A stretch of 64,000 bases of DNA. Origin: Subtercola lobariae (GTDB lineage Bacteria; Actinomycetota; Actinomycetes; Actinomycetales; Microbacteriaceae). The notes beneath the pieces are model-generated. The model ran no database searches, was not told the origin of the DNA, and was given only the letters and a program-made list of their open reading frames with translations. The stretch is taken from the NCBI RefSeq assembly GCF_014640255.1, contig NZ_BMGP01000006.1:1-64000 (forward strand), written 5' to 3'. Position numbers and translations under genes: made by a program. Below are positions 1 to 7,731 of the stretch, one piece after another (within the stretch, counting starts at the first letter, position 1; each line of letters begins with the position of its first letter).

Positions 1-129
1 AGAAGCCCCGCCTGCACCCGCCTGCACACTCACGTCATATCCCAGCTTGATCAGCTGGGCGACGGTAGAGGGGGTCGCAGCGACCCGCGTCTCACCCTCA
101 GCCGTCTCAGCAACAACTCCGATACGCAC
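1..129 (-). CDS. pntA: NAD(P) transhydrogenase subunit alpha, N-terminal fragment
   Basis: This is the first 43 codons of a minus-strand gene cut by the left window edge. It starts at a GTG at 129 with AAGGAG about six bases upstream. The peptide begins VRIGVVAETAEGETRVAATP and continues through a QLIKLGYDVSVQAGAG segment. That matches the conserved N-terminus of PntA and alanine-dehydrogenase-type domains (MRIGxxxE...ETRVAxTP), with the transhydrogenase-style spacing. The enzyme passes hydride between NADH and NADP+, coupled to proton movement through its membrane partner PntB. It lies 49 bp downstream of the SDR gene on the same strand, so it may be co-transcribed with it. Alanine dehydrogenase is the main alternative, but a full ald gene exists at 26195-27313. 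Confidence 0.75.
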   Translation of the reverse strand, partial: MRIGVVAETAEGETRVAATPSTVAQLIKLGYDVSVQAGAGGAS

Positions 130-178
130 AGCGGTCTCCTTCGACACACGATTTTTCTTGGGGGGCGGATGCCCGTGG

Positions 179-916
179 TTACCAGGGAATGAGGCCGTGC
201 TCAGGGTCGTTCTCTTCGCTGACGAACGTGCCCGTTGGGCCGTCAGGGCCCAGCAGGGCCAGTTTCGCTACACGGGCTGCTGCGATGTCGACCGCGCCGG
301 TTCCGTGATACCGCGTGAAATCCGTTGCGGTGAACCCGGGGTCGACCGCGTTCACCTTGAAAGGCGTATCGCGCAATTCACTGGCCAGAATGATGGTGTA
401 CATGTTCTGCGCTGCCTTCGATGAAGCGTACACGGCGGGCTTGTTGCCGTAGTACTGCCACGAGGGGTCGCTGTGCAGCGTGAGAGATCCGACGCTGGAA
501 GAAACGTTGACGATGCGGGGCGCAGGCGACTTCTTCAGCAGGTCGAGGAATGCCTGGGTGACGCGCACAACACCCAGAACGTTGACGTTGTACACGAGTG
601 TGAATTTCTCGATGGTGGCTTCTGTCGCCGTCTGCGGCCGATCACCGCTGATGCCGGCGTTATTGATGAGAACGTCAAGCACATCTGTCTTCTGACCGAT
701 CGTGACGCGAGCTGCCGCCACGGAATCAGCATCGGTCACGTCGAGCTGCACGGCTTCAACAGCGGTCAGCCCTTCATCGTGCAATTTTTGCACTGCCTCC
801 TCGCCACTCTGCAGAGTTCGCGAGCCGATAAACACGTGAAAGCCCTCTCGAACGAGTTCGCGCGCGGTCCATAACCCGATGCTGCGATTGCCGCCGGTAA
901 TCAGTGCGGTCTTCAT
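179..916 (-). CDS. SDR-family NAD(P)-dependent oxidoreductase
   Basis: This is a 245-aa classical short-chain dehydrogenase/reductase. From the chosen ATG it shows the dinucleotide motif TGGNRSIG (residues 7-14), an acidic/basic switch region with GSRT, the structural NNAG motif near residue 85, and the catalytic YASSK with an upstream serine cluster (NVSSSVGS). The start is the ATG at 916 because AGGGAG lies ten bases before it. A GTG at 943 would extend the protein by nine residues, but the Shine-Dalgarno would then be inside the gene. The family interconverts alcohols and carbonyls in the cytoplasm. It follows marR on the same strand, and a 20-bp palindrome at 996-1015 sits just upstream, so MarR control is likely. 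The substrate is unknown. Confidence 0.85.
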   Translation of the reverse strand: MKTALITGGNRSIGLWTARELVREGFHVFIGSRTLQSGEEAVQKLHDEGLTAVEAVQLDVTDADSVAAARVTIGQKTDVLDVLINNAGISGDRPQTATEATIEKFTLVYNVNVLGVVRVTQAFLDLLKKSPAPRIVNVSSSVGSLTLHSDPSWQYYGNKPAVYASSKAAQNMYTIILASELRDTPFKVNAVDPGFTATDFTRYHGTGAVDIAAARVAKLALLGPDGPTGTFVSEENDPEHGLIPW

Positions 917-995
917 GACAATGGTCTCCCTCGACTTCTTCACACGGTGAACATAGCGGCAGGGTCGCCACCAGAACCGCGAAAACTTTACTCTA

Positions 996-1015
996 ATAGT
1001 ATCAATTGATACTAT
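996..1015. promoter_or_regulatory. perfect 20-bp palindrome, probable MarR operator
   Basis: The sequence ATAGTATCAATTGATACTAT reads identically on both strands. It is AT-rich in a GC-rich genome and lies between the end of marR (1058) and the SDR start (916). MarR dimers typically bind 16-20 bp AT-rich palindromes, so this is the obvious target. The TTGATA inside it could be a -35 element for the SDR gene, but I see no convincing -10 at standard spacing. Confidence 0.7.
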
Positions 1016-1057
1016 CGTCTTGCTCTGAACTGCAGTGACCAGACCCGGTTCGGGCGA

Positions 1058-1564
1058 TCAGGTCAGCGCAGATTTTCCGTCAAGAAACGGAAGCGACACT
1101 CTGACGTCGCGCTCCTCGAGGAGCTCAGAAACGCGCCCGAGAACTCGAATGAACTTCTGCCGCTCGTCGAGCGATAGCTCGTCGAGCAGAGCCGCGGTTT
1201 CCGCGTGTGCGGGAATCAACTCTGTTGTCACAAGCTCCTCGCCCTCGGCCGTCAACTCGACGAGCGTCACTCGCCCGTCACTCGGGTGAGGGCTGCGGCG
1301 AACGAGGCCTTCTCGTACGAGTCCGTCGACGATCACCGTCATGCTCCGCTTCGAGAGATCGTTCACTGCACCGAATTGAGCCATTCCGATGGGCGCACCG
1401 TGCTTGTAGAGGCCTACGAGCAGGCCTGCTCGCCCGATGGTCATGCGCGGGTAACGCTCCACTCGTGAACGCGACCATTGTTTCAGACCCTTAGAGACAG
1501 CGATGAACTCCGCCATCACGTCAAGACCAGATGGCGCAGCGTCTTCTGCAGCAGGTTCATTCAT
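1058..1564 (-). CDS. MarR-family transcriptional regulator
   Basis: This 168-aa protein has the MarR layout. N-terminal helices precede a winged helix-turn-helix (PIGMAQFGAVNDLSKRSMTVIVDGLVREGLVRR), the wing carries the diagnostic DGRVTLVELTAEG turn (D-x-R dipeptide), and C-terminal dimerisation helices follow. MarR proteins usually repress neighbouring catabolic or detoxification genes until a phenolic ligand binds. It lies between an MDR-type quinone oxidoreductase and an SDR, all on the minus strand downstream of the liv genes. The palindrome at 996-1015 is its likely operator. The effector cannot be read from sequence. An aromatic acid or aldehyde would suit the neighbours. Confidence 0.9.
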   Translation of the reverse strand: MNEPAAEDAAPSGLDVMAEFIAVSKGLKQWSRSRVERYPRMTIGRAGLLVGLYKHGAPIGMAQFGAVNDLSKRSMTVIVDGLVREGLVRRSPHPSDGRVTLVELTAEGEELVTTELIPAHAETAALLDELSLDERQKFIRVLGRVSELLEERDVRVSLPFLDGKSALT

Positions 1565-1618
1565 TGAGCGTCATTATAGGTTGACGATCGACAGACTGAC
1601 GAGCCGCTCTCGTGGCCA

Positions 1619-2596
1619 CTATGGCATGAGCAACACCTTGCCTGTCGTCTGACGCGCTTCGATGGCACGGTGTGCGGCGGCCGCATCGGAAAGGTCGTAC
1701 GGAGCATCCACGAGAATATCGAGGTGCCCCCCTGCGAGCAGATCAAAGCACGCCTGGGCTCGATACTCGATCTCGTGCGGCTCGCGAACGTGGTCGTTGA
1801 CCCGCGGGAAGGTGAAGAACAACGAACGTTCTCTGAGCGGCGCGAGCGGAATCGAATCGATACCGCCGCCTGACGTTCCGTACAGCACGTAGGTGCCGCG
1901 TTGTTTGACAGAGCGGATGCTGGCATTCAGTGTCGGCGTACCCGTACCGTCGAAAACCACGTCGACGCCGCCCGAGATATCCATGACCTGGCGCGCCAGC
2001 TGCGAGAGATCGGGGTCTCGCACGGCATCAGCCACGAAGACGTGGTCGGCACCGGCGGCGCGCGCGATCTCGCATTTGGCCGGCGTGGAGGCGACCGCGA
2101 GCACTGTACCGCCCGCGTGCTTGATCATCTGGGTGATGAGCCGCCCGGTGCCACCCGCAGCGGCATGCACAAGGGCCACGGTTGACGCTGTGACCGGATA
2201 CACGGCAGACGTCAGATAGTACGCCGTGACGCCTTGGCCCAAAATGGCGGCGGCCAACGTGTCATCGACCCCGTCGGGAACCCTGATGACGTGGTTCGCC
2301 GGCAGAACGACTCGCTCGGCATAACTCGCCCGGCCCGTGAACCACGACACGCGCGCACCGAGCAATGTCGGGTCTGCCTTCGACCCCACCTCTACGACGA
2401 CTCCGGTGCCCTCGACACCCGGCACAAAAGGCAACGGCACCGGGTAGAGGCCCCGGCGCTGCTGAATATCGAGAAAGTTCACCCCGGCATAGGTGACGGC
2501 GACGAGCACGTCACTCTCGCCGACCTGCGGGTCTTCGACGTCACGCAGACGAAGAACGTCTGGAGCACCGGTTTCGTGAATGCTTACTGCGCGCAT
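1619..2596 (-). CDS. MDR-family quinone oxidoreductase-like protein
   Basis: This is a 325-aa medium-chain dehydrogenase/reductase of the NADPH:quinone oxidoreductase type. It begins MRAVSIHETGAPDVLRLRDV, has the GroES-like N-terminal half with NFLDIQQRRGLYPVPLPFVPGVEGTG, and a Rossmann half with HAAAGGTGRLITQMIKHAGGTVLAVAST. The catalytic and structural zinc-ligand cysteines of alcohol dehydrogenases are absent, as in QOR. The start ATG has AGGA seven bases upstream. QOR enzymes reduce quinones or alpha,beta-unsaturated carbonyls with NADPH. It sits 75 bp after livF and 54 bp before marR on the same strand, suggesting a catabolic operon. The substrate is unknown. Confidence 0.85.
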   Translation of the reverse strand: MRAVSIHETGAPDVLRLRDVEDPQVGESDVLVAVTYAGVNFLDIQQRRGLYPVPLPFVPGVEGTGVVVEVGSKADPTLLGARVSWFTGRASYAERVVLPANHVIRVPDGVDDTLAAAILGQGVTAYYLTSAVYPVTASTVALVHAAAGGTGRLITQMIKHAGGTVLAVASTPAKCEIARAAGADHVFVADAVRDPDLSQLARQVMDISGGVDVVFDGTGTPTLNASIRSVKQRGTYVLYGTSGGGIDSIPLAPLRERSLFFTFPRVNDHVREPHEIEYRAQACFDLLAGGHLDILVDAPYDLSDAAAAHRAIEARQTTGKVLLMP

Positions 2597-2671
2597 GTGT
2601 TGTCCTGAAGGTGAGTGCCAGCGATTGAATGCTCCGGATGCCCGTTGCCATCCGCCCGGGCAGAACGCCGA

Positions 2672-3385
2672 TCATCCACCAAGGTACGCTTCCTGAACGC
2701 TCTCAGAGGCACGCAGTTCGGCACCGGTGCCGCGCGCCACCACCCGCCCCCGCTGCAGCACGATGGCATTGTCGGCCACGCGCAACGCACGATCGACGAA
2801 CTGCTCGATCAACAGAATCGCCGCGCCCGTCTGGGTTGCAATGAGCCCGACCAGTCGAAGCACCTCATCGACCAGCAACGGGCTCAGACCCAACGATGGT
2901 TCGTCGAGAATCAAGTAGCGGGGGTTCGCTGCTGCAGCACGCATCATGGCGACCATCTGCTGCTCGCCGCCCGACAGCAGACCGGCACGGCGGTGCGTCA
3001 ACTCTTTGATGGCGGGAAACGACTCCATCATGGTGGCGACGAGTTCGCGCCCCTTGGCCTTGCCCGAGCCCGCAGCGGTCGAACCGAGCGCAATGTTCTC
3101 GGCCACAGTGAGCGACCCGAACAGGCGCCTGCCTTCCGGCACAAGCGTGATGCCGTGACGCGCTCTCGCGTTGGCCTCTAGTCGGGTGATCGACTTTCCG
3201 TCGAGCTCGAGATCTCCCGACTGCAAACGAAGACTGCCGGCGAGAGTCTTGGCCAGAGTCGATTTGCCAGCCCCGTTGGCCCCGACCACGGCCAGCACAG
3301 TTCCTGGCACCAGCTCGATCGAGATCTCGTGGAGGGCGGCGATCTTGCCGTACCCCGAAGTGAGTTCTTTCGCAACAAGACTCAT
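2672..3385 (-). CDS. livF: branched-chain-type ABC transporter ATPase (LivF)
   Basis: This 237-aa ATPase has Walker A GANGAGKST (35-43), a Q-loop region ending in LVPEGRRLFGSLTV, the signature LSGGEQQMV and Walker B YLILDEPSLGLSP. The PEGRRLF stretch and the C-terminal VQEAYLGG are typical of LivF. It works with the fused permease/ATPase encoded upstream to power import across the membrane. Its ATG overlaps the stop of that gene in an ATGA, indicating translational coupling. LivFGHMK-type systems import branched-chain amino acids, but also amides, urea and aromatic acids. Given the catabolic genes around it, an aromatic substrate is a reasonable inference. Confidence 0.93.
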   Translation of the reverse strand: MSLVAKELTSGYGKIAALHEISIELVPGTVLAVVGANGAGKSTLAKTLAGSLRLQSGDLELDGKSITRLEANARARHGITLVPEGRRLFGSLTVAENIALGSTAAGSGKAKGRELVATMMESFPAIKELTHRRAGLLSGGEQQMVAMMRAAAANPRYLILDEPSLGLSPLLVDEVLRLVGLIATQTGAAILLIEQFVDRALRVADNAIVLQRGRVVARGTGAELRASESVQEAYLGG

Positions 3386-5376
3386 GCTATTGGCTCCACA
3401 ACGCTCGATTTCGGTTCACTTGTGATCTCTGCTGCGATGGATCCCAAATAGGCCCGCATGACTCGCTTATCAGACAAGACCTCGTCGGGCAGCCCCGACG
3501 CCAGCACCTGACCAGAAGCAAGACAGACAATGCGGCCGGCCGTGCGGCGCACCAACGGCATGTCGTGTTCCACGATGAGAATCGCGAGCCCTTCGTCACG
3601 AAGTCGCAGCAGAAGCGTCGAGAGCGTCGCAGCCTCGCTGGCGTTCAGACCAGCCGCCGGCTCGTCGAGAATCAGCACCTCTGGTGACGATGCGATCGCC
3701 CGGGCCAACTCCACGCCTCGCTGCCGCCCATATGACAGGTCGCCGGCCCGTAGTTCCGCCAGTTCTAGCAGACCGACACGCTCGAGCGCGTGCTGCGCGG
3801 CTGCGAGATCTGCTTCCCCCTGGCGATGCGCAGAGGGCCCACCGAAGATTCCGCGAAACCACGATTGCGTGCCCAGGCTCTTCGACCCCGCCAGCACATT
3901 CTCGATCACCGAGCGATCGAGCAAGAGAATCGGGGCTTGAAAGGTTCGCGCGATGCCCCCACGACGACGCAGGTGAGCGGGAACACTCTTCAGGTCACGA
4001 CCATTCAACGTTATGGTGCCGCGATCAGGCGTGTACACCCCCGAGATCATGTTGGCGACAGTCGATTTGCCCGCGCCGTTAGGGCCAATGAGGGCAAGAA
4101 TCTCACCGGCATCAACGGAGAGCGAAACGTCGGTGACAGCCCGAATACCACCGAATGAGAGACCGACACCGCTGATCGAGAGCACGGCGCCTGCACGTAC
4201 CTCCTTATCAGCACTGCGCTCTTCGGTATTTCGTTCCTCTATATATGGAGGTTCGTCGATCGGCGCCGGTTGTTGCTCAGCGCTCGGAAGATGCTGTTCT
4301 GTGCGGCCGCGGCGCTTGGCCGATCGATTCGCAAAGACGCGCGACACCGTGCCGACGATACCCTCGCGCATGAAAATGATGAGAAGAATGAGAATCACGC
4401 CGATGATGCCCTGAGAAGACAGATACCACTGATGACTGATCGCCTTCTGTTCCCACTTCACGAAGTTGGTGACATACGGCGAGGTCTGCAGCCAGAGGAT
4501 GATCGCCGTACCGACCAGCGGACCAAGCACGGTGCCATTGCCGCCGAGAATCGCCATCACCAAGAGGTTGATGCTGAGAACGAAGACGAACGACTCGGGC
4601 TGCAAATGCCCGAACAGCAAAGCGTACTCGACACCGGCCATACCTGCCAGGGCGCTGGCCAGGGCGAACACAGAGATCTTGCGCCACAACACATTGATGC
4701 CCAGGTGCGCCGCCAGAAGCTCACTTTCTTTAATGGTGAGAAGCGACAGCCCCCACTTCGAGCGCATCAGGCGTCGCGCTCCGATGAGGGTCAGAACGAG
4801 CACCCCGAGAAGCACGGCGACGAGGGTGGGCGCCTGACCGGCAGAAAGCGGAGGCGTCAGCGAGATGCCGAACACCTGCACTACGGGCAGAGAAGACGTG
4901 CCGTTCTGCTCTGAGTTCGGGTAGCCGGCGAATTGGCCGAACACCGGTAGCTGTGAAATCAGAACATAGACGATCGTCGCGCCGAAGAGCGTGACGATCA
5001 CGAGCTGGGGGCCACGCAATCGGCCCGTGGCCCAGGCGATGATTCCGCCGAGAACCGCGCATGCCGCCACTGCGACGAGCACAGCCAGCCAGGTGGGCCA
5101 GCCGTATTGCATGCGCAGGTACGACATCGTATAGGCCCCGATGGCGACGAATGCACCCTGGCCGAGCGAAGGCATACCGGCGCGACCGACCAAGAACGTG
5201 ATGCCGACCACGGCCAAGGTCAGTGCCGCCACCTGGCCGATGAGCTGAGCCTGCGAGAGGGCAGATCCCGCGCCGGAGCTGACCGTCAGATAGAAGACAA
5301 CGGCCAGAATCGTCAAACCGCCAGCGAAGGCAAAACCCTTGAGTCGTGTCTTGTTGAATGTCGCCACTTTACTCAC
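3382..5376 (-). CDS. LivM-LivG fusion: ABC permease plus ATPase in one chain
   Basis: This is a 664-aa fusion. The N-terminal ~330 residues are a LivM permease with about nine or ten hydrophobic segments and the LGRAGMPSLGQGAFVAIGAY signature. A charged linker rich in Glu, Gln and Pro follows (RGRTEQHLPSAEQQ... to ADKEVR). The LivG ATPase comes last, with GPNGAGKST, LSYGRQRGVELARAI and LILDEPAAGLN. The start is the GTG at 5376, which overlaps the livH stop as GTGA. A longer frame opening at 5631 runs through livH and is spurious. LivM and LivG are usually separate, so the fusion forces 1:1 stoichiometry within each half-transporter. It pairs with LivH and LivF encoded on either side. Confidence 0.9.
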   Translation of the reverse strand: MSKVATFNKTRLKGFAFAGGLTILAVVFYLTVSSGAGSALSQAQLIGQVAALTLAVVGITFLVGRAGMPSLGQGAFVAIGAYTMSYLRMQYGWPTWLAVLVAVAACAVLGGIIAWATGRLRGPQLVIVTLFGATIVYVLISQLPVFGQFAGYPNSEQNGTSSLPVVQVFGISLTPPLSAGQAPTLVAVLLGVLVLTLIGARRLMRSKWGLSLLTIKESELLAAHLGINVLWRKISVFALASALAGMAGVEYALLFGHLQPESFVFVLSINLLVMAILGGNGTVLGPLVGTAIILWLQTSPYVTNFVKWEQKAISHQWYLSSQGIIGVILILLIIFMREGIVGTVSRVFANRSAKRRGRTEQHLPSAEQQPAPIDEPPYIEERNTEERSADKEVRAGAVLSISGVGLSFGGIRAVTDVSLSVDAGEILALIGPNGAGKSTVANMISGVYTPDRGTITLNGRDLKSVPAHLRRRGGIARTFQAPILLLDRSVIENVLAGSKSLGTQSWFRGIFGGPSAHRQGEADLAAAQHALERVGLLELAELRAGDLSYGRQRGVELARAIASSPEVLILDEPAAGLNASEAATLSTLLLRLRDEGLAILIVEHDMPLVRRTAGRIVCLASGQVLASGLPDEVLSDKRVMRAYLGSIAAEITSEPKSSVVEPIA

Positions 5377-6245
5377 ACTTTCTCCAGAGCCCGTTTGCCG
5401 AATATGCCCTGCGGGCGAAGCACCAGCACGAGAATCACGAGAATCAGACCCGAGACCTGCCCTATCGCTGAACCGAAGATGTAGCTCGACAACTGCGTCA
5501 CGACACCGAATATCGCACCGCCGACCAGAACACCGCCTATCGACGTGAAGCTGCTGATGATGGCGGCGCCGAACGACGCAAGCAGAAGCGGGCTGCCGAG
5601 CGCTGGCGACACGCCCACTTGGGCGCTCCAAAGCACGGCACCGATGCTGACGCCGATCATTCCCACCGCGTAGCTCCCGATGCGAATCCGATTGGTGCGA
5701 ATTCCCATGAGTTCGGCGGTGCCTCGATCTTCGGCCACCGCGCGCATGCGCAGGCCGATACCGGTATAGCGCGAAGCCAGTTCGATGATGCCGATGATCG
5801 AGACAGACACCACCCCGATCAGAATCAACTGATTCGAGAGCGTCACATCTCCGATGGTGAGGGTGCCCGGAATAGTGGCATAGCCGAGCCGGTGAACTTG
5901 CCCACCTTGGCTGTTCAAGATGAGGTCATCGAAGACCAGGCCGAGCGCCACCAGACTCAGGATCCACCGGATGTCGTGCTCCGATGACCCTGAGAATGGT
6001 GCGACACCCACTCTGAACAGCACCGCGCCGAAGGCCGTCGCCAGAATCGCCACGATCGCGATTCGCCCTGGCGTGGTGAGCCAATCGAACGGTGCCAGCG
6101 CCAGCGCAAGGAACGCGGATGCACTCATCACCGACGCGACAGCGAAGTTGATCGTTCGAGTCGTCATGTAGGCAAGAACAGCCGACTGTGCGATGAGTGC
6201 GTAAAGCGAGCCTATGAGCAGGCCGGTGAGTATCTGCTGCAGCAT
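5373..6245 (-). CDS. livH: branched-chain-type ABC transporter permease (LivH)
   Basis: This 290-aa integral membrane protein opens with MLQQILTGLLIGSLYALIAQSAVLAYMTTRTINFAVAS, the LivH signature, and has about eight transmembrane segments. It ends with the conserved LVLRPQGIFGKR tail. It forms the transmembrane channel together with the LivM half of the next gene. The ATG lies three bases after the livK-like stop with AAGGATAAGAA before it, and its own stop overlaps the fusion gene start. The order livK-livH-livMG-livF on the minus strand is a complete importer. Confidence 0.93.
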   Translation of the reverse strand: MLQQILTGLLIGSLYALIAQSAVLAYMTTRTINFAVASVMSASAFLALALAPFDWLTTPGRIAIVAILATAFGAVLFRVGVAPFSGSSEHDIRWILSLVALGLVFDDLILNSQGGQVHRLGYATIPGTLTIGDVTLSNQLILIGVVSVSIIGIIELASRYTGIGLRMRAVAEDRGTAELMGIRTNRIRIGSYAVGMIGVSIGAVLWSAQVGVSPALGSPLLLASFGAAIISSFTSIGGVLVGGAIFGVVTQLSSYIFGSAIGQVSGLILVILVLVLRPQGIFGKRALEKV

Positions 6246-6248
6246 TTC

Positions 6249-7490
6249 TTATCCTTGAGGTACAGAACCGGTTGAGATCAGGTTGCCGTTCGGGTCGAGG
6301 GCCTGAAGAAACCACTTCGAGGGGTCTGCATCGAACAAGTCGTGATCTGTGGGAGAGAACGGGGTGCCGAAGTCCACACCGAGCGACGAGAAGTCGGTGA
6401 TGTCTTCCATGGCCTTGCGCACGGCCTCGTAGTTCGTGGCGCTGCCGACCTTGGCGACCGCGGCCATGTAGAGCTGCACGGCCGCGTAGGTGTTGGCAAC
6501 CGTCGACAGACGCGACGGCGGCGAGCCGTATTTCGCTTTGTATTCAGCCGCGAGGTCTTGCACCGGCTTCGAGGTCAAGTCGCGGGAATCGACGATCTTC
6601 AGGTTTGCCCAATCCGACGGCGATGCGACATTCGAGTACTCCGGTCCTTCAGCTTGACCGGTGGCGACCATCGGGTTGGGCTTGTAGTTCGCGTCTGAGA
6701 TCGCCTTGGTGACCGCAGCGATATCTGCACCGTTCGACATCGTGATGTAGAGCGAGTTGACGCCGGCGTCTTTCAGACGCTGGATGGCGCCGGAGACGTC
6801 GGGGGCGCCCGCAGCCAGAGGTTCAACCGCCAGGTCTTTGCCGGCCTTCTGAGCGTAGGCCTGCATCGAAGCCAGACTCGACTGCCCGAAGGCGTCTGTC
6901 GAGTAGATCAGGCCCACCTTGGCATTGTTCGCGTAAAGGTATTGTCCGACTACATTCGCCGCCATGGCATTGGAGTTGATGGTGCGAAAGAGCCAGTTCG
7001 GCTGAATCGACATGTCGACGAGGTTGTCGGCACTCGAGCTCGGGCTCAGCCACGGGCGACCGGTTGACTGGACCACACTCGCTATCTGAAGGGCCGAGCC
7101 AGAAGTCGCCGGCCCGAGAAGAACGTCGATCTTGTCGTCGTTGAGCATCGTCTGCACCGCTCGCGATGCCACGGCCGGGTCACTCTGGTCGTCGACAACC
7201 TCATCGGTGAAGTTGATGTTGTACTTCTTGCTGAAGTCATCTGCGGCGAGCTCGTACCCGCGCTGCAGCTCTCCCACGCCGGCAAAAGCGGCGTATGCAC
7301 CGGTCTGCGGCCCGAGAATTCCCATCTTGACGGGAATGCCGCCGGGATTTCCGGTGCTCGACGCCGAATCGTCTGAGCTGCCCGCCGAGCAACCAGCCAG
7401 AGTCAACGCCGCCGTGAGCGTGACTGCTGCGAGCAAAATCGTTCTCTTCGGTCTGATGTATGACCGTGTTCGTGCGCTATGAAGCTTCAT
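6249..7490 (-). CDS. LivK-type substrate-binding lipoprotein
   Basis: This 413-aa periplasmic-binding-protein homologue has a signal peptide with basic residues (RPKR), a hydrophobic stretch and a lipobox LAGC, so Cys34 is the expected lipidated residue. A Ser-rich linker and a type I binding fold follow (VKMGILGPQTGAYAAFAGVGELQRGYELAADDF... LLGPATSGSALQIASVVQSTGRPWLSPSSSADNL). It is anchored outside the membrane and delivers ligand to LivHM. The start has GGAAGG upstream. It is the first gene of the minus-strand transporter operon, with a promoter at 7582-7610 and a possible structured leader. Ligand identity cannot be read from sequence. The divergent decarboxylase and dehydrogenase suggest an aromatic acid. 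Confidence 0.9.
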   Translation of the reverse strand: MKLHSARTRSYIRPKRTILLAAVTLTAALTLAGCSAGSSDDSASSTGNPGGIPVKMGILGPQTGAYAAFAGVGELQRGYELAADDFSKKYNINFTDEVVDDQSDPAVASRAVQTMLNDDKIDVLLGPATSGSALQIASVVQSTGRPWLSPSSSADNLVDMSIQPNWLFRTINSNAMAANVVGQYLYANNAKVGLIYSTDAFGQSSLASMQAYAQKAGKDLAVEPLAAGAPDVSGAIQRLKDAGVNSLYITMSNGADIAAVTKAISDANYKPNPMVATGQAEGPEYSNVASPSDWANLKIVDSRDLTSKPVQDLAAEYKAKYGSPPSRLSTVANTYAAVQLYMAAVAKVGSATNYEAVRKAMEDITDFSSLGVDFGTPFSPTDHDLFDADPSKWFLQALDPNGNLISTGSVPQG

Positions 7491-7498
7491 TGCTTACG

Positions 7499-7540
7499 CC
7501 TTCCGTTTGCGGTTCTGATGCAAGTCCTTGCACTAAACGG
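7499..7540 (-). promoter_or_regulatory. possible 5'-UTR hairpin abutting the livK ribosome binding site
   Basis: In the livK mRNA direction CCGTTT (7540-7535) can pair with AAACGG (7508-7503), enclosing a second stem TGCAAG/CTTGCA (7532-7527 with 7524-7519). The outer stem directly abuts the AAGG of the Shine-Dalgarno at 7502-7499. Pairing could modulate ribosome access. The stems are short, so this is a suggestion only. Confidence 0.3.
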
Positions 7541-7581
7541 CGGCAGTCTCCGGACTCCCGGCACCCTTGCCGTCGTTTCCC

Positions 7582-7610
7582 ATCTAAGGGCAGGCCAAAT
7601 ACGAAGTCAA
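7582..7610 (-). promoter_or_regulatory. probable sigma-70 promoter for the liv operon
   Basis: On the minus strand TTGACT (7610-7605) is followed after 17 bases by TTAGAT (7587-7582). This would start transcription near 7575, about 85 nt before the livK start. It lies back to back with the promoter of the decarboxylase gene. Confidence 0.45.
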
Positions 7611-7667
7611 TAGATTAGAGTCACATTTGTCTATTAGTTTGATCACGCTTTCTCGAGTTGCTCACTC

Positions 7668-7696
7668 TTGACCTAAGACACGATATCGTTCACTAT
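7668..7696 (+). promoter_or_regulatory. probable promoter of the decarboxylase-aldehyde dehydrogenase operon
   Basis: TTGACC (7668-7673) and CACTAT (7691-7696) are 17 bases apart. A small palindrome ACGATATCGT (7680-7689) lies in the spacer and could be an operator. AAGGAG at 7721-7726 serves the start at 7732. Confidence 0.45.
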
Positions 7697-7731
7697 TAAG
7701 CACACATCTGCATATTCGTAAAGGAGCGAGA

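Noticed and set aside
3382-5376. LivM and LivG as two genes joined by a sequencing error
   Set aside because: The linker is long, charged and in frame, with no alternative ribosome binding site or stop between the domains. The fusion is kept, with raw-read checking suggested.
5377-5631. An N-terminal 85-residue extension of the LivM-LivG protein
   Set aside because: It lies out of frame inside livH, is Arg-rich and unlike any permease. The GTG at 5376 overlaps the livH stop in a standard coupling arrangement.
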